Positions 33,894 to 41,474 of a DNA stretch of 41,474 bases are shown in pieces. The number at the start of each line of letters is the position of its first letter. The stretch's first letter is position 1. Under the pieces are notes generated by a model, which was given only the letters and a program-made list of their open reading frames with translations, was not told the origin of the DNA and did no database searches. The position numbers and the translations under genes were made by a program. Where the stretch lies: the NCBI GenBank assembly GCA_947303735.1, contig CAMYZD010000005.1, forward strand, positions 1 to 41,474. The letters are read 5' to 3'. The DNA comes from an uncultured Bacteroidales bacterium (GTDB lineage Bacteria; Bacteroidota; Bacteroidia; Bacteroidales; P3).

Positions 33894-35057
33894 TTATAAG
33901 CTCTTGGTGAGTATCTCTGCTATATCCTCTTCCGAGAGGGGGGCGTAAGCTTGGTCTAGTCCTTCGTTGACGGCGATGTGGTGTGCCATCTCCCCGATGC
34001 GGCTGTCGTCGATGCCCACTTCCCGTAGGTGCATGGGTATGCCGATGCTCTCAAAGAAGTGGTAGGTCTCGTCAATGGCTCTCTCGGCAATCTCCTTTTG
34101 TGGCAGGGTGGGGTCGATGCCAAAGACATTGATGCCATATTTTACAAAGCGGGGCAGGGTGTGCTCGTTGAGGATGTGTCGCATCCAGCGTGGCGTGATG
34201 ATGGCCAGCCCCTCTCCGTGGGTGATGTCGTAGTAGGCGCTCAAGGCATGCTCTATGCCGTGGCAGGGCCAGCCGCTAGGGCTGTTGCCGAGTGAAAGGA
34301 TGTTGTTGCACCCATAGGTGCAGGCCAGCATCATTTCGGCGCGGGCGGTATAGTCCTCGGGGTTCTCCAGACAACGTCGGCCGTTGACCATTAGGCTGCG
34401 CAACATCGACTCGCAGAAGCCGTCGTTCAGCAAGGTAGTGTCTTCGGCAAAGTACTGCTCGATGGTGTGATTCATCGCATCGGCAATGCCTGCTGCCGTC
34501 TGTTTCTTGTTTACGCTGAAGGTGTAGGTGGGGTCGAGAAACGACACACGGGGATAGAGCAATCGGTCAATATATCCAATCTTGTCGTTGGTATCGGTGC
34601 GTGAGATGACACCGCCTGCGTCGTACTCGCTGCCGGTGGCGGCGAGGGTGATGATATCGACAATGGGCAGGGCCGCCTTTGCCTTCACCTTGTAGGTGAT
34701 AAGATCCCAAGGGTCTCCGTCGTAACAGGCACCGGCGGCTATGGCTTTCGAGCAATCTAGCACGCTCCCTCCGCCCACGGCGAGGATAACGTCCACTTTG
34801 TGCTCTTTGCACAGGCGCACTCCGTCTAGCACGCTGGGGTCATACTTTGGGTTGGGCTGTATGCCACTGAGTTCCACTATCTCATACCCTTTCAACAATT
34901 CCACTACCTTCTGGTATAGGCCAATCTTTTTAATACTTCCGCCTCCGTAGGTCAGGAGGATTTTCTTACCAAACTGTGCCATCACACTGGGCAGTTTCTC
35001 CACAACGCCCTTGCCAAAGATAAGACGCGTAGGAGTCATATAATCAAAGTTCTGCAT
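33894..35057 (-). CDS. Iron-containing alcohol dehydrogenase (BdhA/YqhD-type)
   Basis: Group III metal-dependent alcohol dehydrogenase that probably reduces aldehydes with NAD(P)H. The 387-residue protein has the nucleotide-binding GGGS (38-41) and AVGGGSVLDCSKAIA (93-107). It has all four metal ligands: D193 and H197 (GIADAMNH), H266 (CHGIEH) and H280 (ITHGEG). Ligand spacing agrees with YqhD. Cofactor preference cannot be read with certainty; G39 in the GGGS motif is compatible with NADPH. It has a TAnnTTTG promoter on the minus strand. Confidence 0.93.
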   Translation of the reverse strand: MQNFDYMTPTRLIFGKGVVEKLPSVMAQFGKKILLTYGGGSIKKIGLYQKVVELLKGYEIVELSGIQPNPKYDPSVLDGVRLCKEHKVDVILAVGGGSVLDCSKAIAAGACYDGDPWDLITYKVKAKAALPIVDIITLAATGSEYDAGGVISRTDTNDKIGYIDRLLYPRVSFLDPTYTFSVNKKQTAAGIADAMNHTIEQYFAEDTTLLNDGFCESMLRSLMVNGRRCLENPEDYTARAEMMLACTYGCNNILSLGNSPSGWPCHGIEHALSAYYDITHGEGLAIITPRWMRHILNEHTLPRFVKYGINVFGIDPTLPQKEIAERAIDETYHFFESIGIPMHLREVGIDDSRIGEMAHHIAVNEGLDQAYAPLSEEDIAEILTKSL

Positions 35058-35093
35058 AAATGTATGTTTTTTTTTCTAGATAAATACTCTTTG

Positions 35094-35101
35094 CAAAAGT
35101 A
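35094..35101 (-). promoter_or_regulatory. Bacteroidetes -7 promoter element of the alcohol dehydrogenase gene
   Basis: Reads TACTTTTG on the minus strand, an exact TAnnTTTG match, 37 bases before the ATG. Confidence 0.65.
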
Positions 35102-35170
35102 CGAATTATTTCTCACATAACAAGCCCCCTCCGCGTCCATTTCTTTTTTGTGGTTTCCATCTCTTTTTTG

Positions 35171-35188
35171 CTTTTTTGCGCAAAAAAG
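35171..35188. promoter_or_regulatory. 18-bp palindrome upstream of the alcohol dehydrogenase gene
   Basis: CTTTTTTGC is followed directly by its exact reverse complement. It lies about 70 bases upstream of the dehydrogenase promoter and about 70 bases past the nucleoside kinase stop. It could be an operator or part of a terminator; its loopless, A/T-flanked form resembles the palindrome before aspA. Confidence 0.35.
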
Positions 35189-35259
35189 TGTCAAGTTAAT
35201 TCCGTTCAAGACAGCAATTAGGGTGGGCAGCTATTGTTGCCTGTCAAAGTAGTAGGGGG

Positions 35260-36948
35260 CTAGTAGCTGAAGCTGCTGCCGCCAAGGAATTCGCGCATGA
35301 TGCTGGTGGGGGGGATAAACTTGGACTCGATGGGTTCGAGCAGTTCGATAAAGCTGAGCAGGTGGCGGGCTTCGGCATATTCCTCGCAGTTCTCGGGGAC
35401 GTGCTTCAGCAGCGGCTCGGCATAGATCTTCAACACACCTAGTTCGTAGAGCAAGGCCGAGTTGAACTGCACGTCCGCCAGTTCCTGATAGGGGAAGATG
35501 TTCAACTCCTCGCCACGACGCACCTCTTGCCAGCGGTGGATGGTATTGTAGGCATCCCATCCGCGGAAGTTGTTGTCGCGCACTATGCGGCGCAGCATGC
35601 GGTTCTCGCTGCTGCGGATGCTGTTGAGGTCGTCGATGGCTATCTGGGTCAGGGCCGACACATAGACTTTGAACTTCAGCTCGTCGGCAATTTGGGCGGT
35701 TAGTTTGGGGTTGAGTCCGTGTATGCCTTCCACCACCAGTATGCTGTTGGGTCCCAGCTGTAGGCTCTTCCCGTCGAAATAGGGGTCGCCTTTCACAAAG
35801 TCGAAGGTGGGTATCTCTACGCGCTCACCCTTGAATAGCCTCTGCAGGTGGTCGTTCAGCAGCGGGATGTCGAGGGCGTCGATATTTTCAAAGTCGTATT
35901 CGCCGTTAGGCAGTTTCGGCGTGCGGTCGCGACAGACGAAGTAGTCGTCGAGCGATAGCTGCTTGACATCGAAGCCTAGCACGCTGAGCTGCACGCTTAG
36001 TCGGCGGCACGAGGTGGTCTTGCCCGACGACGACGGCCCTGCCAGCAGCACCATCTTCACCTGGTCGCGCCGTTGGTATATCATGTCGGCTATCTCGGCA
36101 TATTTCTTTTCGTGTAGGGCTTCCGACACGTGGATGAGGTCGTTCGACTTGCCGTCGCGCACTATGCGGTTGAGATCAGAGATGGTGGGCACGTGGAGCA
36201 GGTCGACCCAGTGGTGGTGCTCACGGAAAATGGCGAACAGCTTGGGAGTCTCGGGCAGGATGGGCAGTTTGTCAAGATGTTTCCTGTCGGGCAATTGCAG
36301 CAGGTAGCCTTCGTCGGCATAGGTGCGGAAGTCCCAGGAGAAAAGACATCCCGTGCTCGGTACCAGTTTTGAGGCCACCTTGTGGATGGTGCCGTCGAGA
36401 AAGTGCATGTTGATATACAGTTGGTTGAGCGACTTGAGCAGCTTCAGGGTCTCGGGATTGTCGGTCTCCTCCATCATCTTGATGGCGTCGGAAAGGAGCA
36501 TTAGCTTGGACTCGAAGGGTATGTCGAGGTGCTGCAACTCTATCATGCGGTCGCGCACGGCGTTGGCCACTTTCACGCGGTCGGGCTCGTCGGTGCCGTC
36601 GAGGGTGCAATAGAATCCTCCCTGCATCGAGTGCTTCACCTGCAGGTGGCATTTGGGATACACGTCGCGCGCAGCCTTGTAGAGCAGAAAAGTGAGCGAG
36701 GCTTGGTACATCCGCCACCCCTGGACGCTATTGATGTCGAAGAAGCGGATCGTCTTGGGATTATAGAGACGATAGTGCAGGTCGGTCACTACGTTGTTGA
36801 CCAGCGCCCCCAATACAGGGCTCTGCAGCGGCCAGCGCCCTAGTTCGGTATAGTAGTCTTGTACCAGCTCGGCAAGGGTGATGCCCTGGTTGACGTTGCG
36901 GCGTTCGTGGGTGTTTTCTATGACAACTTCAATGGTGTTCATCTTCAT
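35260..36948 (-). CDS. Nucleoside (uridine) kinase with N-terminal ThrRS-like region
   Basis: Predicted to phosphorylate uridine or cytidine for salvage. The 562-residue protein has an N-terminal TGS-like domain (about 4-70) and a region resembling the second additional domain of threonyl-tRNA synthetase (about 75-270). A uridine kinase/PRK domain (about 295-500) follows, with the P-loop GPSSSGKT (304-311), LSLDDYFV, and DALDIPLLNDHLQRLFKGE. This composite architecture is known in Bacteroidetes and Firmicutes as 'nucleoside kinase'. The role of the synthetase-like part is not established. No TAnnTTTG promoter was seen upstream, where TGAAAA-type repeats lie (36952-36985). Confidence 0.9.
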   Translation of the reverse strand: MKMNTIEVVIENTHERRNVNQGITLAELVQDYYTELGRWPLQSPVLGALVNNVVTDLHYRLYNPKTIRFFDINSVQGWRMYQASLTFLLYKAARDVYPKCHLQVKHSMQGGFYCTLDGTDEPDRVKVANAVRDRMIELQHLDIPFESKLMLLSDAIKMMEETDNPETLKLLKSLNQLYINMHFLDGTIHKVASKLVPSTGCLFSWDFRTYADEGYLLQLPDRKHLDKLPILPETPKLFAIFREHHHWVDLLHVPTISDLNRIVRDGKSNDLIHVSEALHEKKYAEIADMIYQRRDQVKMVLLAGPSSSGKTTSCRRLSVQLSVLGFDVKQLSLDDYFVCRDRTPKLPNGEYDFENIDALDIPLLNDHLQRLFKGERVEIPTFDFVKGDPYFDGKSLQLGPNSILVVEGIHGLNPKLTAQIADELKFKVYVSALTQIAIDDLNSIRSSENRMLRRIVRDNNFRGWDAYNTIHRWQEVRRGEELNIFPYQELADVQFNSALLYELGVLKIYAEPLLKHVPENCEEYAEARHLLSFIELLEPIESKFIPPTSIMREFLGGSSFSY

Positions 36949-37087
36949 TAAATTGAAAAGTGAAAAATGAAAACTGAAAGATGAAAACTTGAATCTCTCT
37001 GGTATGAATCTGCCCCCAGCTAAGCGGTTTCAATTTTCAATTTTCAACTTTCAATTTTCGAGAATAACGTATATTGATTTTTTTTAG

Positions 37088-37095
37088 TATCTTTG
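37088..37095 (+). promoter_or_regulatory. Bacteroidetes -7 promoter element of the Sel1-repeat gene
   Basis: TATCTTTG matches TAnnTTTG. A transcription start near 37102 makes the ATG at 37124 more likely than the one at 37109. Confidence 0.7.
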
Positions 37096-37123
37096 CAGCG
37101 CGAAAAATATGTATTATCCTTAT

Positions 37124-40100
37124 ATGAAAAAGATTGCTATCACGCTTTTACTGCTTGCTGTTCTGCCTATTGTGGCACATGCGCAGGCCGACCAAAAACT
37201 GATTAACAAGGCCCAACAGGGCGACCCCGCCGCCATGGTGAAGCTGGGCGAGTGCTACGAAAACGGTGCCGGCGTGGCTCACGACTCCACCCTTGCCCTG
37301 AAATGGTTCCAACGGGCTGCCGACCTCGGCGACTGCATGGGCTGGCTGCGCGTGTCGCGCTACTACCTCACAGGCTCGGCTGGCGTCACCAAGGACACCG
37401 CCCGCTATTTCTCCATCCGCAAGGACTGGGCCAATCAGGGCTGCCCTGATGCCATGGCAGCTCTCGGCGTGGCATACGAGTATGGTACCGGCTGCAAGGC
37501 CGACACCGCCAAGGCTCTCGAACTCTATGAGAAGGCTCTCAAGGCTGGCTCCTCATGGGCTTACGAGAACATGGGCGTGAATTGTATGAACGGCGAGATG
37601 GGCGTGCCTAAGGATGAGAAGAAGGCTGTTGCCTATTTCCAGAAGGCAATCAAGCTGGGCAATACCGATTGCTATGCCCGCTTGGCCAACTACTATGCCT
37701 ACAAGAATGACTACAAGAAGGCGTGGAAATATGCCAACGAGGGAATGAAGTGGGGCGACCCCGAGGCCGCCACCTTGGCCGCACGTATGTACGGATTTGG
37801 ACATGGTGTCGAACAGGACGAGGCAAAGGCAATGCATATCCTCGACTCCCTTATCCGCGAACATCACAATCTGAGTTTTACTCAGGCGTTGGCTGGTATC
37901 TACTATATGTCCGCCGACAATCTGGGTCTGCGCGACAGCAACCGCGCCATCAGCATCTGGGAGCAGGGCGACATTCAGGGCAGCTCACTCTGTCGGATGA
38001 GTCTGGGCAACCAGTATTATGGCCAGGAACGCTACGAAGAGGCTCTTGCCTACTACAAGAAGGTGGCTAACATGACTTTTGACGCTGGCAGCCAGGGAGA
38101 AGCCTGTCGGTATATCTCGGCTATGTATTACGATGGTTTAGGCTGTGAGAAGGACGAGGATCAGTCTGTGGCTTGGCTCAAACGCGGTGTCGAGAAGTTC
38201 CACGACTCCGACTGCGCCATGGCTCTCGCCTCTTATTACGAGGATAAAGAGGATCTGGCACAAGCCGCCAAATACTGCCGTTTGGCCGACCAGTACGGCG
38301 ACACCAACGCCATGGTCGCCTTGGGGCGCCTTTATGCCAACAAGGGCAACAACGATATGGCTGTCGACTGTTTCCAAAAGGTGATTGACCGCGGGCAAGC
38401 CGACGGCTACTACTGGATGGCCATGCTCTACGACGCTCAGAATGATGCCAAGACCTGCAACGACTATCTCTTCAAGGGCGATAAGAAGGGCGACCCCAGC
38501 TGTGCCGCGGCACTCGGCACCATCTACGAGAACGGCCTCGACGGCTACAAGGTCGACTATAAGAAGGCTGCCAAGTACTACGAGAAGTCCGGCAACTCTA
38601 AGGCTCTCTACCGCCTTGGTGTTATGTATCTCGACGGCAACATTGGCAAGCAGAAGGAGAAAGATATTGCCACAGGCCTCTCTTATGTCCAACAGTCAGC
38701 CGACCAAGGCTATATCGATGCCCTTTACGCCATGGGCTACTTCTATGAGACGGGCCGCTATGTCGACACTGTCGACCATTTCAAGGCGGTGAAATACTTC
38801 CAAACCCTCGCCGACAATGGCATCCCGGCCGGCCTGTTTAAGATGGGTCTCTACCACGAGTTGGGCGACGGAGGCATCGAGGCCGACTCCGCCAAGGCGA
38901 TTGAATATTATCAGAAGGCTGCCGACCAAGGTTATGGCGAGGCTATGTGCTACCTCGGCGACTTTTACCGCATAGGTCGTTATATGCCTCTCGACCAGGC
39001 CAAGGCTTTCGAACTCTACAACCAAGCCCACGAGTCGGGCGAGGAGATGGGCACCTACTACGTAGGACGCTCCTATCTCGAGGGGTGCGGTGTCGATGTC
39101 GACACCACCGCCGCCATCTCCTATCTCAAGGCTGCCGCCCACATGGGAGTCGGCAATGCCGCTTACCGAATCGCCGAAATGTACAACTACGGCCAGGGCG
39201 GTCTGGAGGCTGATGCCGACAGCGCCATCACCTATTATTTTATGGGTCACGAGAACGGAAGTGGCGATGCCAGCTACTTTATCGGCCGTCAGCTCCTTAA
39301 CGAGGAAGCATACGACAAGGCTATCGACTATCTCTATGTGGGTGCCAAGCGGGGCAATGTCGACGCCATGGTCACCTTTGCTATCTGTCTGCAACGCGGT
39401 ATCGGAATGAAAGAGGCCGACCCCAAATCAGCTTATCAGATATTCGAGAACGTGGCTCGTAACTATGGTGACAACCGCGCCTATACCCAGCTCGGTATCG
39501 CCTGCCTGCAGGGCAACGGCTGCCCCGAGGACGAGTCGCTCGGCAAGGCCTATCTCGACACGGCTGCCAATATGGGCAATGTCCTGGCCATGTACGACCT
39601 CGGCCTGTGTTACCTCAATGGGTATGGATGTCTGGTCGACACTGCCCTCGCCATCTCATGGCTCGAAAAGGCTGCCGACAACGAGAAGATTGAGGCTATC
39701 AACGAGTTGGGCGACGTGTATGAGGCTCAGGGAGACTTCAAGAACGCTGTCCTCTATTACGAAAAGGGCGTCACCATGGGCAGCCTCGAGAGCTACTGCA
39801 ACCTCGGCTACTGTTATGAGTCGGGCCAGGGTGTGGTACTCAACTCCAAGAAGGCCTACGACCTCTATATGTATGCTGCCGAGAAGGGTTATCCCCGTGC
39901 TCTGATGAACGTGGCCAGCTGCTACCTCAACGGTATCTATGTCGAACCCAACGCCGCCGAGGCACTCAATTGGCTCATCAAAGCCGCCGATGCCGGCAAT
40001 GTGAAAGCCATGTACTACTGTGGTTCTATCCTAGAAAATGGCGAGGACGGTGTTCCCGTCGACCTCAAGAAGGCTAAGGCTTGGTACAAAAAGGCCGCCG

Positions 40101-40147
40101 CCGCTGGCTATGCCCCTGCCGCTGCCGCGCTTGGCCGCATGAAATAG
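37124..40147 (+). CDS. Large exported Sel1/TPR-like repeat protein
   Basis: The 1007-residue protein begins with a signal peptide (MKKIAITLLLLAVLPIVAHA, cleavage before QAD). It is then almost entirely Sel1-like helical repeats of about 36 residues, more than 20 units, recognisable by A..LG..Y..G.GV..D...A..W...AA..G patterns. Examples are MVKLGECYENGAGVAHDSTLALKWFQRAADLG and ALYRLGVMYLDGNIG. No catalytic domain is visible, and the repeats continue to the C-terminus. Sel1 proteins usually act as scaffolds; the signal peptide suggests a periplasmic role here. Several units are irregular (YEEALAYYKKVANM, FQKVIDRGQADGYYWMAM), closer to TPR. A hairpin-repeat spacer follows. Confidence 0.9.
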   Translation: MKKIAITLLLLAVLPIVAHAQADQKLINKAQQGDPAAMVKLGECYENGAGVAHDSTLALKWFQRAADLGDCMGWLRVSRYYLTGSAGVTKDTARYFSIRKDWANQGCPDAMAALGVAYEYGTGCKADTAKALELYEKALKAGSSWAYENMGVNCMNGEMGVPKDEKKAVAYFQKAIKLGNTDCYARLANYYAYKNDYKKAWKYANEGMKWGDPEAATLAARMYGFGHGVEQDEAKAMHILDSLIREHHNLSFTQALAGIYYMSADNLGLRDSNRAISIWEQGDIQGSSLCRMSLGNQYYGQERYEEALAYYKKVANMTFDAGSQGEACRYISAMYYDGLGCEKDEDQSVAWLKRGVEKFHDSDCAMALASYYEDKEDLAQAAKYCRLADQYGDTNAMVALGRLYANKGNNDMAVDCFQKVIDRGQADGYYWMAMLYDAQNDAKTCNDYLFKGDKKGDPSCAAALGTIYENGLDGYKVDYKKAAKYYEKSGNSKALYRLGVMYLDGNIGKQKEKDIATGLSYVQQSADQGYIDALYAMGYFYETGRYVDTVDHFKAVKYFQTLADNGIPAGLFKMGLYHELGDGGIEADSAKAIEYYQKAADQGYGEAMCYLGDFYRIGRYMPLDQAKAFELYNQAHESGEEMGTYYVGRSYLEGCGVDVDTTAAISYLKAAAHMGVGNAAYRIAEMYNYGQGGLEADADSAITYYFMGHENGSGDASYFIGRQLLNEEAYDKAIDYLYVGAKRGNVDAMVTFAICLQRGIGMKEADPKSAYQIFENVARNYGDNRAYTQLGIACLQGNGCPEDESLGKAYLDTAANMGNVLAMYDLGLCYLNGYGCLVDTALAISWLEKAADNEKIEAINELGDVYEAQGDFKNAVLYYEKGVTMGSLESYCNLGYCYESGQGVVLNSKKAYDLYMYAAEKGYPRALMNVASCYLNGIYVEPNAAEALNWLIKAADAGNVKAMYYCGSILENGEDGVPVDLKKAKAWYKKAAAAGYAPAAAALGRMK

Positions 40148-40577
40148 CCCCTTACTTCAAGGTAACCTCTAAAAAATGCCCTGCAAGGGCATAAGGGATT
40201 TCTATAAAACACCTCGGAGAGGTGTGACCATTAAGGTGACTTCTATTAATTGCCTCGAAGTGGCAAACTCTCAATAACCCCGCACTTATAGTGTGGGGTA
40301 TATCAAGTAGATATAGATTAGCGTGCTGGAGGCACGCGCTCTCAAAATCGATTTAATAGAACCCCTCTTAATAACACCGTACAAGCAATGTACGGTGTCG
40401 CGACCGAATGGGAGCAACATCGTATATTGCGCAGTGCGGTGATAATCAAGGAACAATAAACTGCGTCTCGAAGAGACGCGACATGGAGACTATTTGGCAG
40501 AAATCAGTCGTACTTTATACTAGAGCGATACAAATAGCACTCTGCAAGGGCAATACCGTAAATTCTAATTTTAGAGC
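40148..40577. other. Intergenic region of hairpin repeats
   Basis: 430 bases between convergent genes. No real gene: an open frame at 40408-40830 runs through hairpins and over the opposite-strand gene. Most of the region is the hairpin array at 40177-40479; the remaining 100 bases show nothing clear. Confidence 0.6.
40177..40479. repeat. Array of seven REP-like hairpins
   Basis: Inverted repeats in order: TGCCC/GGGCA (40177-40191), ACACCTC/GAGGTGT (40209-40225), TTGCC/GGCAA (40250-40266), ACCCCGCACT/AGTGTGGGGT (40277-40299), GCGTGC/GCACGC (40321-40337), ACACCGTAC/GTACGGTGT (40374-40398) and GCGTCTC/GAGACGC (40463-40479). Stem sequences differ, but linkers share AGGT-A/G-AC-C/T-TCTA and TCTAT-AAA motifs, so the units look diverged from a common repeat. 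Similar to the cluster at 5125-5297. Confidence 0.7.
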
Positions 40578-41264
40578 CTACTTTAAAGGAAATTCAGCTT
40601 TGAGGGTGACTGTCCTTCCGTCAGGTAGCAGCACCCTCACGTTGTCTATATACAGTGTCTCGTCGCGCCGTGCCTTCGACAACATGTCGCGGGCCTCGGA
40701 CGAGAGCCGGCTCCCCGTCACCTCGATAGGTACGTTGAACCACCCCGAGCGATTCAAGTCGTACCCCAACACCACCGGTTCCTCCAGTGGCAGGTTCAAG
40801 TTCTCAAACTGCGCTTTCACCTGGATATAGCCTTTGTTGATCAAGTCGTCCAACGCCACCGTGTCGCCCTGTCTCACATAACCCATATACAACACCGGGT
40901 TGGGGAGGGTCACCACTCGGTAGCGTACCATTCCACGGCTGCGGGTGCGCTGGGGGTCGATGCGCTCGTCCACATGCACCGTGATAGTCCCGGTGCTGTC
41001 CTTCGGACGCACGATCATGTCGTTGCTGTTGCTCCCGTCCGGGTCGCGATGCAGAAAAGCCTTATCCTCCCCGATGCTCACCACGATGTCCTTAGGCAGC
41101 AGACCCGGCACCGAGACCGACATCGGATTGTCCACATTGTAATACACATAGTCCAGCCGTGTGAGTGCCACCACTGCTCGGTCGTATTGTCCCCTCGCCG
41201 GCTCCGCTATCCCTATCAGAACAGCCACCACCGCCACTCCCCAAAAACACAAGTCCTTTTTCAT
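40578..41264 (-). CDS. Exported GldM C-terminal-domain-like protein
   Basis: The 228-residue protein has a signal peptide (MKKDLCFWGVAVVAVLIGIAEPARG). The mature part resembles the C-terminal region of GldM/PorM, the periplasmic shaft protein of the type IX secretion/gliding motor. The domain opens with YVYYNVDNPMSVSVPGLLPKDI, continues with MVRYRVVTLPNPV, and ends with the Ig-like part YIQVKAQFENLNLPLEEPVVLGYD and LYIDNVRVLLPDGRTVTLKAEF. The N-terminal membrane helix and the helical bundle of full GldM (about 500 residues) are absent, and no gldK, gldL or gldN is nearby. Start 41264 is set by the signal peptide; a longer frame (41306) exists. Its role is unknown. Confidence 0.7.
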   Translation of the reverse strand: MKKDLCFWGVAVVAVLIGIAEPARGQYDRAVVALTRLDYVYYNVDNPMSVSVPGLLPKDIVVSIGEDKAFLHRDPDGSNSNDMIVRPKDSTGTITVHVDERIDPQRTRSRGMVRYRVVTLPNPVLYMGYVRQGDTVALDDLINKGYIQVKAQFENLNLPLEEPVVLGYDLNRSGWFNVPIEVTGSRLSSEARDMLSKARRDETLYIDNVRVLLPDGRTVTLKAEFPLK

Positions 41265-41428
41265 ATTATTATATATTGTATTTATATTACTATTTACTAT
41301 AGTCACTATAGCTACTATATATTATATAACGCCCCATCCCACTTTTTATTGCCCACCCCCATCCAACCCCTGGCCTTCATCCCAGCATGCCTTTAGCTTT
41401 CAATCCTGCCACAATCTCTTCCAGGAAG

Positions 41429-41460
41429 CTCCTTTTTCGCTTCCCGAAGTGAAAAAGGAG
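41429..41460. terminator. Hairpin at the right end of the window
   Basis: CTCCTTTTTC (41429-41438) pairs with GAAAAAGGAG (41451-41460) around an inner CTT/AAG stem. It probably ends a gene beyond the window or belongs to the repeat families here; the inner CTTCCCGAAG also occurs at 22367-22376. Nothing coding is seen from 41307 to the end. Confidence 0.45.
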
Positions 41461-41474
41461 GGAAAAAGGGGCGG

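Noticed and set aside
40408-40830. 140-codon frame over the REP array and GldM-C-like gene
   Set aside because: It starts inside hairpin repeats and continues antisense to a supported gene.

Overview
The window looks like chromosomal DNA of an obligately or mostly anaerobic member of the Bacteroidales (Bacteroidota). Four things point there: many promoters with the Bacteroidetes -7 consensus TAnnTTTG; Bacteroidetes-type fumarate reductase, Rex, DUF4491, GldM-C and nucleoside-kinase proteins; an outer-membrane receptor of the CarboxypepD_reg/TonB-plug class; and little use of Shine-Dalgarno sites, with one striking exception inside the nqr operon. I see no rRNA, tRNA, CRISPR array, phage or intact insertion sequence. 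Species cannot be fixed from the sequence.

Layout. (1) 1-2441 (-): an outer-membrane beta-barrel receptor cut by the window edge. (2) 2811-14966 (+): an energy-metabolism block of rex (NADH/NAD+ sensor), aspA (aspartate to fumarate), nqrABCDEF (Na+-pumping NADH:quinone oxidoreductase) and a three-gene fumarate reductase/succinate dehydrogenase. Together these form a complete NADH-to-fumarate respiratory chain, with a fumarate supply and a redox regulator beside it. (3) 15084-18463: a LicA-like kinase and a ThiD-like/AraC fusion regulator (both -), divergent from a His-rich CobW-type GTPase (+). (4) 18517-22227 (-): a compact five-gene run (membrane-anchored unknown, YkvA/DUF1232, acyltransferase-3, helical-repeat protein, S1/P1 nuclease). 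(5) 22228-24812 (+): a repeat-filled spacer, a TAnnTTTG promoter, a probable SAM-II riboswitch with a 17-codon leader ORF, then metK and pdxJ. (6) 24844-31775: aat and a low-molecular-weight tyrosine phosphatase (-), a GH20-type glycosidase (+), then flavodoxin, radical SAM enzyme, glutathione peroxidase and bacterioferritin (-). (7) 31951-41264: an AraC regulator (+), a PEMT/ICMT-like methyltransferase, DUF4491, an Fe-dependent alcohol dehydrogenase and a nucleoside kinase (all -), a 1007-residue Sel1-repeat protein (+), and a secreted GldM C-terminal-domain protein (-).

Spacers. Intergenic DNA carries several families of simple or palindromic repeats: TTTCAA-type tracts, GTGACC- and ACATTAAC-based hairpins at convergent gene ends, ATTAGTGATTAG modules, and two clusters of REP-like hairpins at 5125-5297 and 40177-40479. 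One TTTCAA tract lies inside the nqrA reading frame.

Most interesting points: the SAM-II riboswitch whose pseudoknot strand appears to include the start codon of a leader ORF before metK; the degenerate ThiD domain fused to an AraC DNA-binding domain; an acidic, probably periplasmic insertion of roughly 80-100 residues in the fumarate reductase membrane subunit; and three consecutive nqr junctions with an identical 10-nt Shine-Dalgarno sequence at identical spacing.
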